From contig JBFLXN010000035.1 in NCBI GenBank assembly GCA_040755715.1, positions 1 through 21,641 on the forward strand: a stretch of 21,641 nucleotides of DNA. The letters run 5' to 3'. The stretch's first letter is position 1. Each line of letters begins with the position of its first letter. The position numbers and the translations under genes are program-made. The stretch is from JBFLXN01 sp040755715 [NCBI: Candidatus Edwardsbacteria bacterium] (GTDB lineage Bacteria > Edwardsbacteria > AC1 > JBFLXN01). This document shows positions 1 through 7,576 of the stretch, in pieces. The notes beneath the pieces are model-generated. The model ran no database searches, was not told where the DNA came from, and saw nothing but the letters and a program-made list of their open reading frames with translations.

Positions 1-146
1 GTAGCGAACTTGGGCTTGCAACTCTCTTAAAATTAAGGAGTTATATAACAGGAGGGCAACAAGCAAGAAGGTGTGCTTGTAACTTCGTGTAAATCAAGAG
101 GTTGTGAATTTCGTGAAAGCCACGATAGTTAATGAAAGGAGGTCCA

Positions 147-1004
147 ATGAAATCAAAGAAGACATTGCAGAGATTCTCCAAGGAAGTCATTGATGCCTTA
201 GCCGGGGATAACGGAGAATCCGAAGAGGCAATTCGTCAGATAGAAAGTTTGCGCCGGCAAAAAGCAGAAACCCTTTATTCAGACCTCATTCAGACTCTGA
301 CTCATCTGTATTTCCCTGAAAATGAAGCCAAACGCCACTGGTCTTTAATCCTTCACCATAAATATGAGTTAGGAAAAAAACTGCGACGTCCAGTAGGAGT
401 CAGAGTGGCTATCCTAGATTACTTCACCAATCTTCACCCCCATATTAAAAATCCTAAAATAGTAGAATTGGAATTCTTTGAAAAAACTATCCTTTCAGCG
501 ATTACAGATGGACTTACCGGACTCTATAATCACCGCTACTTTCAGGACCGTCTGGAAGAGGAAATAGAACGCAGTCTCCGCTATCAAACAATTTTTTCCT
601 TAACCATTTTAGACCTTGACGACTTCAAGATTTACAATGATACAAACGGTCACTTGGCAGGGGATATTCTCTTAATAGAAGCCACGGGAGTGGTTACTAA
701 GGCGATTCGCAGATCCGATCTCGCCGCTAGATACGGTGGAGACGAGTTCACCCTGATTCTTCCTCACACTTCTAAGAAAGGAGCCTATGTCCTTTCTGAG
801 CGCATCCGGAAGAGGACAGAAACGCACCGCTTTCCCAATCAAGAAATTCTTCCCTTGAAAAAAGTTACTCTGAGTGGAGGGATTGCCACTTTTCCAGAAG
901 ATAGCCGTGAGAAAGATAAATTGATTGCCTCGGCTGACAAAGCATTGTATCAGGCAAAACAAGAAGGAAAAAACAGAATCCTTGCCTGTGAACACGGCTC
1001 GTAG
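147..1004 (+). CDS. GGDEF-domain diguanylate cyclase
   Basis: This is a probable diguanylate cyclase, which makes cyclic di-GMP from two GTP. The N-terminal 110 or so residues are helical and charged with no recognised domain and no signal peptide or membrane segment, so the enzyme should be cytoplasmic. The C-terminal half is a complete GGDEF domain: it opens with DGLTGLYNHRYF, has the metal-binding LDLDDFK segment, and has an intact YGGDEF active site near residue 197. The sequence RRSD sits five residues before GGDEF and matches the RxxD inhibitory I-site, so product feedback inhibition is likely. An in-frame ATG exists at 132, but AAAGGAGG at 135-142 lies inside that longer form and just ahead of the ATG at 147, so 147 is preferred. 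The 146 bases upstream contain only short weak hairpins. The GNAT-like gene follows after 33 bases. Confidence 0.93.
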   Translation: MKSKKTLQRFSKEVIDALAGDNGESEEAIRQIESLRRQKAETLYSDLIQTLTHLYFPENEAKRHWSLILHHKYELGKKLRRPVGVRVAILDYFTNLHPHIKNPKIVELEFFEKTILSAITDGLTGLYNHRYFQDRLEEEIERSLRYQTIFSLTILDLDDFKIYNDTNGHLAGDILLIEATGVVTKAIRRSDLAARYGGDEFTLILPHTSKKGAYVLSERIRKRTETHRFPNQEILPLKKVTLSGGIATFPEDSREKDKLIASADKALYQAKQEGKNRILACEHGS

Positions 1005-1037
1005 TTCATGGCGGGTTACTAAAAATTAGGAGGCATA

Positions 1038-2153
1038 ATGGAACCGATACAAGTATTTACTGTAGAAAACGAAAAAGACATGGAGATATTTCTCAGCTTG
1101 CCCTGGAAGATTTATCAGAATGACCCTCATTGGGTTCCACCTTTGATTTCAGACCAGAAGAAACTTTTGAGCGCTAAAGAAAATCCCTTCTTTGAGCACG
1201 CGAAAGCAAAATTATTTTTAGCTAGAAAAGAAGGAGAAATTGTTGGTCGCCTGGCCGCTTGCCTTGACCGAAATTATATTGAATTTCATCAAGAGAAACA
1301 AGGAACTTTCGGTTTTTTTGAGTGCATTGATGACCAATCGGTAGCAAATCTTCTCTTTGAATCCGCAAAAAACTGGCTTAAAGAGAAGGGAATGACCGTG
1401 ATGCGAGGTCCCTTGAACCTCTCCACCAATGATGAATGCGCCCTTTTAGTTAATGGGTTTGAGATGGACCCAATGGTGATGATGCCTTATAATCCTCGTT
1501 ATTACTTAAGACTTTATGAACAAGCCGACTTGCGAAAAGCAAAAGACCTTTACGCCTATTACTTTGATGGAACTACTTTTGATTCACCTCGTTTGGCAAA
1601 AATCTCTGTCCGTTTAGATACTAAAGGTATAAACATTCGTCCGGTCAATCTTAGAGACTTCCGTAGAGAAGTCGCTTTATTTAAGGAAGTCTATAATCAA
1701 GCCTGGAGCAAAAACTGGGGATTTGTGCCGATGACTGATTCAGAAATTGACTATATGGCAAAATCCCTGAAACAATTGGTTGAGCCCGCATTAGTCTATT
1801 TTGCCTTTGATAGAGAAAAACCGGTTGGTGTAATTATGTCGGTGCCTGACTATAATTTCGTGTTAAAGAAAATTGACGGGAAATTGAATCTATCCGGGAT
1901 GATAAAATTTCTTTACTACCGAAGGAAGATAAAAGGAATCAGAGTTCTGATTATGGGTGTAATTCATTCTTATCAAAAAAGAGGCATTGAAGCGGCGATG
2001 ATTTTAAATCTTTTCAAAAACGGCAAAGCTAAAGGGTATGAGTATGCAGAACTTTCCTGGATTCTGGAGGACAATGTTTTAATGAATCGCCTGGCAGAAA
2101 TGATTGGTGGTAAAAAATATAAGACCTATCGCATCTATGAAATGGCAATTTGA
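1038..2153 (+). CDS. GNAT-superfamily acyltransferase-like protein, 371 aa
   Basis: A cytoplasmic protein resembling the long two-lobed GNAT-like proteins found in many bacteria, usually annotated only as N-acetyltransferase or hypothetical. The first lobe has a GNAT-like strand pattern (LFLARKEGEIVGRLAACLDR near residues 58-75) and a conserved-looking block RGPLNLSTNDECALLVNGF. The second lobe contains IMGVIHSYQKRGIEAAM near residue 310, which fits the acetyl-CoA pyrophosphate-binding loop (Q/RxxGxG/A) of GNAT enzymes. A strong ribosome-binding site AGGAGGC at 1029-1035 sets the start at 1038. It lies 33 bases after the diguanylate cyclase and is probably co-transcribed with it. The substrate cannot be told from sequence; acyl transfer is inferred from fold-level motifs. 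Confidence 0.8.
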   Translation: MEPIQVFTVENEKDMEIFLSLPWKIYQNDPHWVPPLISDQKKLLSAKENPFFEHAKAKLFLARKEGEIVGRLAACLDRNYIEFHQEKQGTFGFFECIDDQSVANLLFESAKNWLKEKGMTVMRGPLNLSTNDECALLVNGFEMDPMVMMPYNPRYYLRLYEQADLRKAKDLYAYYFDGTTFDSPRLAKISVRLDTKGINIRPVNLRDFRREVALFKEVYNQAWSKNWGFVPMTDSEIDYMAKSLKQLVEPALVYFAFDREKPVGVIMSVPDYNFVLKKIDGKLNLSGMIKFLYYRRKIKGIRVLIMGVIHSYQKRGIEAAMILNLFKNGKAKGYEYAELSWILEDNVLMNRLAEMIGGKKYKTYRIYEMAI

Positions 2154-2231
2154 AGATTTAACCACAGATTACACTGATACTGATTGGAAGATTGATCAAG
2201 TCTCTTTTTCTAAAGAGGGATTTGGGGGACG

Positions 2232-3101
2232 ATGGTTTTTCATACCTTAAAGATCATTTGCTTTTGTCTTGTAGGCTGGAGCAGTCTTCTCTTTGCTTTC
2301 ACCCCGTTACAGGCAGGATGTGCAAACGCCCAGACCCACCAGCCTGTAACGGGGTTCACTCTTGAAGAAATGGAACAGGGCGAACAGGAAATGATTCGTT
2401 TAGTGAATGCAGAAAGGACAAAACGAGGATTGATGACTTATGATTTTGACGAGGGGCTTCGGTTAATGGCCAGAAAGCACAGCGAAGATATGTGCCGACG
2501 CCACTATTTTTCCCATCAATCACCTGAAGGGAAAACTCCCCAAGACCGCAAAGAAGAATATTATCCCAAACTAATTGGAGGAACAGGTGAAAATATCCAT
2601 CAAATTTCCGTCTCCCCAGGATTTGAGGAACAAGGCTATGAGATGAAGCGGCTGATATCAGAGGCTCATAGAGATTTGATGTGCAGTCCAAAACATAAGA
2701 AAAATATTCTTTCCAAGAAATTTACCCATATTGGCATTGGTTTCTTTCTGACCGAAACAGAAATGTTAGTAACTCAGAATTTTGCTGAGGAAGTGGCCTT
2801 ATCAGATGAACTCTTACCAAAGATTGTTCAAAATGACTCAATAATCACGGTCAAAGGGGAAGTGCGAGGCAAGACAAATCTCAACAACCTTCAAGCCTAT
2901 CTAGTTATCCCCGACCCTAAGAAAGAATGCGATAATTACGATGGCACTTATTCTATTGGTGGATATTTTTTGCCGGTAGAAAAACTGACCGAGAGAAAAT
3001 TTAAAATTTCTTTTTCACTTGACAAGGGAAAAGGAGACTACGAATTGAAATTAGGAGAAAGAAACTATTTCTATTCTGGGATTAAACTTATCAAAGAATA
3101 A
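2232..3101 (+). CDS. Secreted CAP/SCP-domain protein (YkwD type)
   Basis: An exported protein with a CAP (CRISP/Antigen-5/PR-1; SCP) domain of the bacterial YkwD type. A hydrophobic segment at residues 5-23 is a signal peptide or anchor. The domain runs from about residue 50 to 190, with IRLVNAERTKRGL, the core block ARKHSEDMCRRHYFSHQSPEGKTP carrying the CAP histidine region, the GGTGENI motif, and LMCSPKHKKNIL followed by HIGIGF, all typical of the family. The C-terminal 100 residues look like a beta-sandwich and are unassigned. Bacterial CAP proteins are cell-surface proteins of largely unknown function. A purine-rich GGGGGAC stretch precedes the ATG. Residues 24-42, just after the hydrophobic segment, are encoded by a 14-bp inverted repeat, so the linker between export signal and domain may be a repeat insertion. 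The cleavage site (for example after ANA, residue 33) is uncertain. Confidence 0.88.
   Translation: MVFHTLKIICFCLVGWSSLLFAFTPLQAGCANAQTHQPVTGFTLEEMEQGEQEMIRLVNAERTKRGLMTYDFDEGLRLMARKHSEDMCRRHYFSHQSPEGKTPQDRKEEYYPKLIGGTGENIHQISVSPGFEEQGYEMKRLISEAHRDLMCSPKHKKNILSKKFTHIGIGFFLTETEMLVTQNFAEEVALSDELLPKIVQNDSIITVKGEVRGKTNLNNLQAYLVIPDPKKECDNYDGTYSIGGYFLPVEKLTERKFKISFSLDKGKGDYELKLGERNYFYSGIKLIKE
2301..2355. repeat. 14-bp perfect inverted repeat inside the CAP-protein coding region
   Basis: ACCCCGTTACAGGC at 2301-2314 is the exact reverse complement of GCCTGTAACGGGGT at 2342-2355, with 27 bases between. It lies in frame in the CAP gene between the export signal and the domain and encodes the segment TPLQA to PVTG. 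The ACCCCG and CGGGGT ends match those of the palindromes at 4625-4657, 9507-9527 and 20347-20374. Confidence 0.85.
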
Positions 3102-3166
3102 TTTGAGAAGAGATTGCTGAAAAATTCTCTATTTCTGGACTTTTTCAGAAATCTTAAGAAAAACAC

Positions 3167-3195
3167 TTGACATCCTCTGGAAAATTTGATATAAT
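3167..3195 (+). promoter_or_regulatory. Perfect consensus sigma70-type promoter
   Basis: TTGACA at 3167-3172 and TATAAT at 3190-3195 both match the sigma70 consensus at every position and are separated by the optimal 17 bases. The first gene downstream is the outer-membrane barrel starting at 3223, with AGAGGTG as its ribosome-binding site, which predicts a 5' leader of about 20 bases. The promoter is probably strong and constitutive, since no operator dyad overlaps it. Confidence 0.85.
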
Positions 3196-3222
3196 TTTAC
3201 CACTTAAAAAAGAGGTGAAAAC

Positions 3223-3927
3223 ATGCAAAAGAGAAGAATATTCCTAGTGCTAATTATTTCTGCCTATGCTTTCTCTGTTTTTGGTGGAACTGTCCCAGGT
3301 CTTGATTTTTCGCTGGGTGGTTATTTTGGCACCTATGGACCGTCGTTGAAAATACTGAATGAGCAAGTCCTTACCCCGGATTTTTCTGAAATTGGTGCTA
3401 ATGCCACTTTTGGCGGCCAGTCTCGTCTAGGATTACCTATAGGTCTTTCTTTCTACACCAGAGTGGGCTACTGGAAAAGCGAGACGAAGAGAAATGTCAC
3501 TAACGGCACTGAGAGCTACACCATTTCGCTTACTCCATTAACACTGGGCATAGACTACAAAGTGCCTCTGGTGCCTCTTGTGCTAAAAGGCTATGGAGGA
3601 GTTGGATTGAATGAAATTTTTGGTGGATTGAAAAAGGAAAAACAAGTGATTGGAGACTATGAAATGCAGAAAGCTACGGGAAGTGCCACCTGTTTTCTAA
3701 TGAGGCTTGGGCTTGAATTGGTCAGTCTACCTGAGATTAGCTTAGGGATTGAGGGTGATTATACTTTTGGCAAAATTTCTTCACTAACAATCAAAGAAGA
3801 TAATAAAGACCTCTCAGAAATTGGAAAAATTCTTGAATATCGTAACCGATATACAGGACAAAGTCTGCCTTTGCCCTTAGAATTAAGTGGTCCTTCACTA
3901 AGATTCTCTCTTTATTATCACTTTTGA
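3223..3927 (+). CDS. Outer-membrane beta-barrel protein, 234 aa
   Basis: Probable small outer-membrane beta-barrel protein. The N-terminus is a signal peptide (KRR followed by a hydrophobic stretch, likely cleaved near residue 21 before GGTVPG). The mature part is made of alternating amphipathic strands with many glycines and aromatics, for example RLGLPIGLSFYTRVGYW, LTPLTLGIDYKV and EISLGIEGDYTFGK. It ends in SLYYHF, and a C-terminal phenylalanine with alternating hydrophobics is the usual BAM recognition signal of outer-membrane proteins. The family cannot be named from sequence alone. It is preceded by a perfect consensus promoter and followed by a repeat-rich gap of 224 bases, so it is probably a single strongly expressed transcript. 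Confidence 0.78.
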   Translation: MQKRRIFLVLIISAYAFSVFGGTVPGLDFSLGGYFGTYGPSLKILNEQVLTPDFSEIGANATFGGQSRLGLPIGLSFYTRVGYWKSETKRNVTNGTESYTISLTPLTLGIDYKVPLVPLVLKGYGGVGLNEIFGGLKKEKQVIGDYEMQKATGSATCFLMRLGLELVSLPEISLGIEGDYTFGKISSLTIKEDNKDLSEIGKILEYRNRYTGQSLPLPLELSGPSLRFSLYYHF

Positions 3928-3953
3928 GTGTGGCTGAAGGCACTGTAAGAGTT

Positions 3954-4142
3954 AAGAAAAAAAGACCTAATGTCAGAATATAAGTAGCCCCGACATTTCC
4001 GCCAAAAACACGGCGGATAAGAGAAGGGAGAAAGAGGGTTGAGTTTTGATTTCACGGGGACACCTGTCCGCCGTCCTTGTGGGGGACGCCCGAGCCCACT
4101 CTACGACTAAAATTGTCAAACATTTCTGAGACACAGCAGTAG
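3954..4142. repeat. Dispersed repeat element, copy A (MITE-like)
   Basis: The gap between the barrel gene and the retropepsin-like gene is built from repeats. Bases 3954-3998 match 21556-21600 at 41 of 45 positions. They end in CCCCGACATTT, which is half of the palindrome seen whole at 21590-21609. A TCCGCC/GGCGGA hairpin lies at 3998-4017. The reverse complement of 4111-4142 resembles 21513-21546, sharing TTTGACAAT and a CTACT start. A GGACA-CC-TGTCC hairpin also occurs in the middle. Modules shared in different relative orientation suggest a small non-autonomous mobile or rearranged element. No coding sequence was found here. Confidence 0.65.
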
Positions 4143-4151
4143 AGGGTTACG

Positions 4152-4526
4152 ATGAGAATTGTAAAAGAAACAGAAATTGAAGGCAAAAAAGCTACGGCCT
4201 TATTTGACACTGACTCGATGCATACCTATGTTTCAAGCCGACTCTTAGAAGGTGTTCCCATTCGGTTCCTCTCCAGACCATATAAAGTAGCATTGGGTGG
4301 AAGGGTAATTGAGGTAAAAGAACATTGTTCAATTCAAGGTAAGATTGAAGGACTTGATTTTCATACTGAAGTGGTTCCTATTGATGAGGTGGGAAGAGTT
4401 GACGGGAAAGAGGTTGATATTATTATTGGTGCTTTAACTATGGAGGAATGGGAAATAATCCCAAACCCAAAGGATGCAACCTTAGATTTATCAGGATTAA
4501 AGAGGAGAGAGTTTACTGAATTTTAG
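4152..4526 (+). CDS. Retropepsin-like aspartic protease fold protein with altered active-site triplet
   Basis: A 124-residue cytoplasmic protein resembling the small single-domain retroviral-type aspartic protease proteins of bacteria and archaea. The segment ATALFDTDSMHTYVSS aligns with the family block ALxDTGAxxSFIS: Asp19-Thr20 is kept, but the third residue of the D-T-G triplet is Asp21 instead of glycine. Downstream, KVALGGRVIEV corresponds to the flap strand, and VDIIIGALTMEEWEI matches the conserved ILGxxFLxxxxI core. The enzymes act as dimers with one DTG per subunit. The Gly to Asp change may impair catalysis, so this could be a binding domain or a decayed copy. Its stop is only 8 bases before the next gene, which suggests co-transcription. 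Confidence 0.7.
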   Translation: MRIVKETEIEGKKATALFDTDSMHTYVSSRLLEGVPIRFLSRPYKVALGGRVIEVKEHCSIQGKIEGLDFHTEVVPIDEVGRVDGKEVDIIIGALTMEEWEIIPNPKDATLDLSGLKRREFTEF

Positions 4527-4534
4527 GAGGTCTT

Positions 4535-5230
4535 ATGAAACACAATATTTTTCTAAGTATAGTCTTGCCGTATCGGAATTTCAATATAAAATCTAGTTTT
4601 TCATTGCCTTTCCGTGCTGGAGTTCACCCCGCCCTGATGAAAATCGGGGTCGGGGTGCTTCCGTGGTTAAATATCCTGCTCTTTGTTTTTGCAAATCCAG
4701 TCAAGGGAGAGCAGAAAACAGACCACAATTTGGGGTTTAGACTGGGAATAGTGGATGTAGAAGGAACTATTGGAACCGGAATAGGTCTCGGAGGACACTT
4801 AGCCTTTCCAGAAATTGCTCGTGCTTTACAGATAGAGACGAGCCTTCTTTTCACTTATGCATCCTACAATGAGTATTACCGTCGAGCGCCAGGCGGCGAC
4901 CTGTATTGGTATAAAGGTTCATTTACAGATATTTCTGTGAATGCAGACTTGAAATATCGTTTCGTTCTACAAAGGAGCCGGTGGTCCCCTTATCTAGGAG
5001 CTGGTTTGGGGATGCATTCTATTCACTATGATTACCCTGAGTGGTGGACAGCTGACCGTTCAAAACTGGAACTAGGACTTAACATTCTGGTTGGTATAGA
5101 ATATTTGACTCCCTCTAATATGAAAATTTTTACTGAGGTTAGAGGCATAGTGAGTGGCCCCGACCAACTTGGTCTTTATGGAGGTCTAGCATTTCCATTA
5201 AAGGGACGGAGCGCAACAAAAAAACGATAG
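4535..5230 (+). CDS. Outer-membrane beta-barrel protein with palindrome-modified N-terminus
   Basis: A predicted outer-membrane barrel. The region from residue 65 on has alternating strands rich in glycine and aromatics (LGFRLGIVDVEG, GIGLGGHLAF, WSPYLGAGLGMH, LELGLNILVGIEYL), like small OmpA/OmpW-type barrels. AGGAGG at 4526-4531 supports the start at 4535, but the hydrophobic export segment (WLNILLFVFANPVKG) lies unusually far in, at about residues 44-58. An in-frame ATG at 4637 would give a normal signal peptide but has no clear ribosome-binding site. The extra N-terminal sequence includes a palindrome at 4625-4657. Either the real start is 4637 or the palindrome lengthened the signal n-region. 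The C-terminus ends in basic residues rather than an aromatic residue. It follows the retropepsin-like gene by 8 bases. Confidence 0.72.
   Translation: MKHNIFLSIVLPYRNFNIKSSFSLPFRAGVHPALMKIGVGVLPWLNILLFVFANPVKGEQKTDHNLGFRLGIVDVEGTIGTGIGLGGHLAFPEIARALQIETSLLFTYASYNEYYRRAPGGDLYWYKGSFTDISVNADLKYRFVLQRSRWSPYLGAGLGMHSIHYDYPEWWTADRSKLELGLNILVGIEYLTPSNMKIFTEVRGIVSGPDQLGLYGGLAFPLKGRSATKKR
4625..4657. repeat. Imperfect palindrome with CCC(T/C)GAT core inside a coding region
   Basis: The left half CACCCCGCCCTGAT (4625-4638) pairs with the right half ATCGGGGTCGGGGTG (4643-4657) around a GAAA loop, with one unpaired base and one mismatch. The core resembles the palindromes at 9507-9527 and 14260-14278. 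It sits just before the hydrophobic export segment of the barrel protein and supplies an in-frame ATG at 4637. Confidence 0.75.
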
Positions 5231-5238
5231 CCTAAAAT

Positions 5239-5291
5239 TCAGACATTAGACTGAGGTAAAAAAAGTCTGGTGTCTAAAGTCTGATGTCTAA
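5239..5291. repeat. Three copies of a 14-bp unit AGTCTRRTGTCTRA
   Basis: AGTCTGGTGTCTAA (5264-5277) and AGTCTGATGTCTAA (5278-5291) are directly adjacent, and TCAGACATTAGACT (5239-5252) is an inverted variant. They fill most of the 91-base gap before the barrel-OmpA gene, ending 30 bases before its start. The paired inverted units could form a hairpin in the 5' leader or could bind a protein; the sequence does not decide which. Confidence 0.7.
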
Positions 5292-5321
5292 CAATACATC
5301 ACCACACAAGGAGGGAAACAA

Positions 5322-7442
5322 ATGAAGATTCTTAAGACTTTAGGAATAGGGGGGATTTTTTTATTCCTTTGGCATTCTGCCTTCGCTGGTTTTCTCTATT
5401 ATCCCCCGGCTTTCAATGGTCAGAGAGGGCTCTTTAGAGTCTATTCAGCCAGAACTCTCGGCAATCAGGTGTTAGGCGTAAGCCTGCACGGCCAATACTC
5501 CAAGATTAACTATTGCCATCCCTTTGGGACAATATATAAGAACCCCAATCACACCTATTTCCAAGGGGATAGTTCCGGTAAAAAACCTGATAAGCATCAC
5601 TTTGGCGAAGTTACCTTAGGAATCTGCTATTCTCCTTCAATCTACTACGAAGTCTCTTTTGCCGGAAGTGCCTATGGTATTGACGATGAAAGGGCAGATT
5701 TTATGGAGTCTGACTATAATTACAACGCGCGATATGATACAAGTTATGTGGATGTTCACCCTATCTATTGGAAGAATGTAGAAATTGCTATGAAGGGAGG
5801 TTATCCTTCACCGGAATATGGAACCGCCCGTCTTTCTTATGCTATAGCACTCCAGCCATTTATTTCTTTCGCTGTAGGAGCATTTGATGACCCAGTGAAA
5901 GATTCAATTTGTGTATCCCACGGATTTGTTACTATTGATGATTATCCTACTTTTCTCAAACACAATCCGGATATTGGTTTTCGGATTCTCACTGATTTTG
6001 GTATCCCGAAAGTTAACTTACACTTAAACTTTGGCTATCGCTATTCAGGACAGCCTTCAGACAGTTCCTGGGCACCATACCGATTACCTCCCGACACTAC
6101 CATTCTTATCGCTGGCGCTGACCATTATGCTTATAAGAAGAACCCTCAAGATACTATCGCGCATGATAAATCTAACCCTGATACTCTGGCAAAATATTAT
6201 GACCTTCTTAATTATTACCGCTACGGAGCTTGCAAGGCAAATCTTTCCCGTTCTTCTTACTGGCTTTTAGGTGGTGGTATTGAATTCAATGCGGCTGACT
6301 GGATAACTATGTTTTTTGAAGCAGTGAATGAACGTCCGGTGAAAAGTAAGGGTGACGCCACTATTATTGGTTCTGGGTGGCCCAAGAAAATAATTGCATT
6401 CGGCATTCGCTTCAATACACCCTCTGGACTGACCATTGACGGTGCTTACGAACGGCGAATTGATTTTAACCCACACTGGGGTATCCCCAGTTGGAATGCC
6501 AGTTTTGGGCTTTCTACTACTTCTTCTCTACTACCGAAACCTAAGCCAAAACCTTTTGGCACAATTGCCGGAAAAGTCACTGAAGTAGAAACAGGAAATC
6601 CCTTAGAGGCAAAGATTACTGCTGTCGGCGTTCCGCCAGAAAGCCTCCAGATTAAACAAGATATTGTCACCGGACTCTACACGATTGCTGGAGCTCCAGG
6701 AACATACAGGATTCATGTGGCGGCTAGTGATTCTTATTATTGGCAGGAAAAGCCAGCGGTCATTCAAGCCGGGCAGACATTTGTTTTGGACTTTGCTCTT
6801 AAGAAAAAAGAGATTCCCAAAGGGACGGTCATCGGCAAGGTTTCCGATTTTAAGAGCGGTGAGCCTCTGGGAGCAAAAGTGATAGCAAAGACATTAAAGG
6901 GTGTAGAATTAGCCACTACGGTTACTGACCTTCTTACTGGCATCTATACAATGACTCTGCCACCAACAGCTCCGGGAGAACCATACTCTTTGACGGCAAT
7001 AGTTGAGGGTTATAATACTCAAGCTGTCCCGATTATGGTAGCGGATAAGCAGACGACAATGCAGCATTTCTCTCTTAAAGCGATTCCCAAGATGGGAGAA
7101 AGATTTGTCCTGAAAGGAATAAACTTCCGCAGTGGTAGCGCTGACATTCTGCCGACTTCCTATGTGGTGCTTGATGAAGCGGCTAAGATTCTCAAAGATT
7201 ATCCAACAATAAAGGTGGAAATTGGAGGGCATACCGACAGTCGGGGAAGAGCCGCCAAGAATCTTAGTCTCTCAGAGGCGAGAGCGGCAGCGGTGCGCAA
7301 TTATCTCATCAATATTCACAACATTGACCCAACTCGCCTCGTCGCCAAAGGCTATGGAGAATCTATGCCGATTGCTCCCAACCGAACAAAAGCCGGCAGG
7401 GCAGAGAATAGAAGAATTGAATTTGTAGTGATTGGAAGATAA
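5322..7442 (+). CDS. Outer-membrane protein: barrel, two CarboxypepD_reg-like repeats and OmpA domain
   Basis: A 706-residue envelope protein. Residues 1-22 are a signal peptide (hydrophobic core, AFA before Gly23). Residues 23 to about 400 form a long barrel-like region rich in Tyr, Gly and Asp. A proline-lysine linker (PKPKPKPFG, near 403) leads to two beta-sandwich repeats of the carboxypeptidase-regulatory type, starting GTIAGKVTEVETGNPLEAK and GTVIGKVSDFKSGEPLGAK. Residues from about 590 form an OmpA-type peptidoglycan-binding domain: INFRSGSADILPTS, GHTDSRG with its key Asp, LSEARAAAV with its key Arg, and the closing NRRIEFVV. It probably links the outer membrane to peptidoglycan. AGGAGGG precedes the ATG. 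Repeat-filled gaps on both sides suggest a separate transcript. Confidence 0.9.
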   Translation: MKILKTLGIGGIFLFLWHSAFAGFLYYPPAFNGQRGLFRVYSARTLGNQVLGVSLHGQYSKINYCHPFGTIYKNPNHTYFQGDSSGKKPDKHHFGEVTLGICYSPSIYYEVSFAGSAYGIDDERADFMESDYNYNARYDTSYVDVHPIYWKNVEIAMKGGYPSPEYGTARLSYAIALQPFISFAVGAFDDPVKDSICVSHGFVTIDDYPTFLKHNPDIGFRILTDFGIPKVNLHLNFGYRYSGQPSDSSWAPYRLPPDTTILIAGADHYAYKKNPQDTIAHDKSNPDTLAKYYDLLNYYRYGACKANLSRSSYWLLGGGIEFNAADWITMFFEAVNERPVKSKGDATIIGSGWPKKIIAFGIRFNTPSGLTIDGAYERRIDFNPHWGIPSWNASFGLSTTSSLLPKPKPKPFGTIAGKVTEVETGNPLEAKITAVGVPPESLQIKQDIVTGLYTIAGAPGTYRIHVAASDSYYWQEKPAVIQAGQTFVLDFALKKKEIPKGTVIGKVSDFKSGEPLGAKVIAKTLKGVELATTVTDLLTGIYTMTLPPTAPGEPYSLTAIVEGYNTQAVPIMVADKQTTMQHFSLKAIPKMGERFVLKGINFRSGSADILPTSYVVLDEAAKILKDYPTIKVEIGGHTDSRGRAAKNLSLSEARAAAVRNYLINIHNIDPTRLVAKGYGESMPIAPNRTKAGRAENRRIEFVVIGR

Positions 7443-7495
7443 TTTTAGATAAAGAAAATAGTAGTGAGTAATGGGTAAGTTTACTGGGTTTAGAC

Positions 7496-7558
7496 GGTTT
7501 GTTGGGTTTACTTGGTTTATCGGATTTATCTAGTTTTTTGGGTTGAACCCAACAAACC
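7496..7558. repeat. Inverted repeat and degenerate GGTTTA tandem run upstream of the FBP aldolase/phosphatase gene
   Basis: GGTTTGTTGGGTT (7496-7508) is the exact reverse complement of AACCCAACAAACC (7546-7558). A competing small hairpin GGGTT-G-AACCC lies at 7540-7550. Between them, variants of GGTTTA recur about every 9 to 12 bases from 7480 on. The right arm ends just before AGAGGAGG, the ribosome-binding site of the gene at 7577. The mutually exclusive hairpins could act as a leader switch, but a simple dispersed repeat is equally possible. Confidence 0.7.
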
Positions 7559-7576
7559 CAAGAGGAGGAATAACAA

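Noticed and set aside
1-146. Possible c-di-GMP riboswitch ahead of the diguanylate cyclase gene.
   Set aside because: The hairpins are short and the conserved GEMM core bases are not present.
3117-3148. CTGAAAAA/TTTTTCAG hairpin after the CAP gene, considered as a terminator.
   Set aside because: The stem is AT-rich with a 16-base loop and no T run follows, so termination is not supported.
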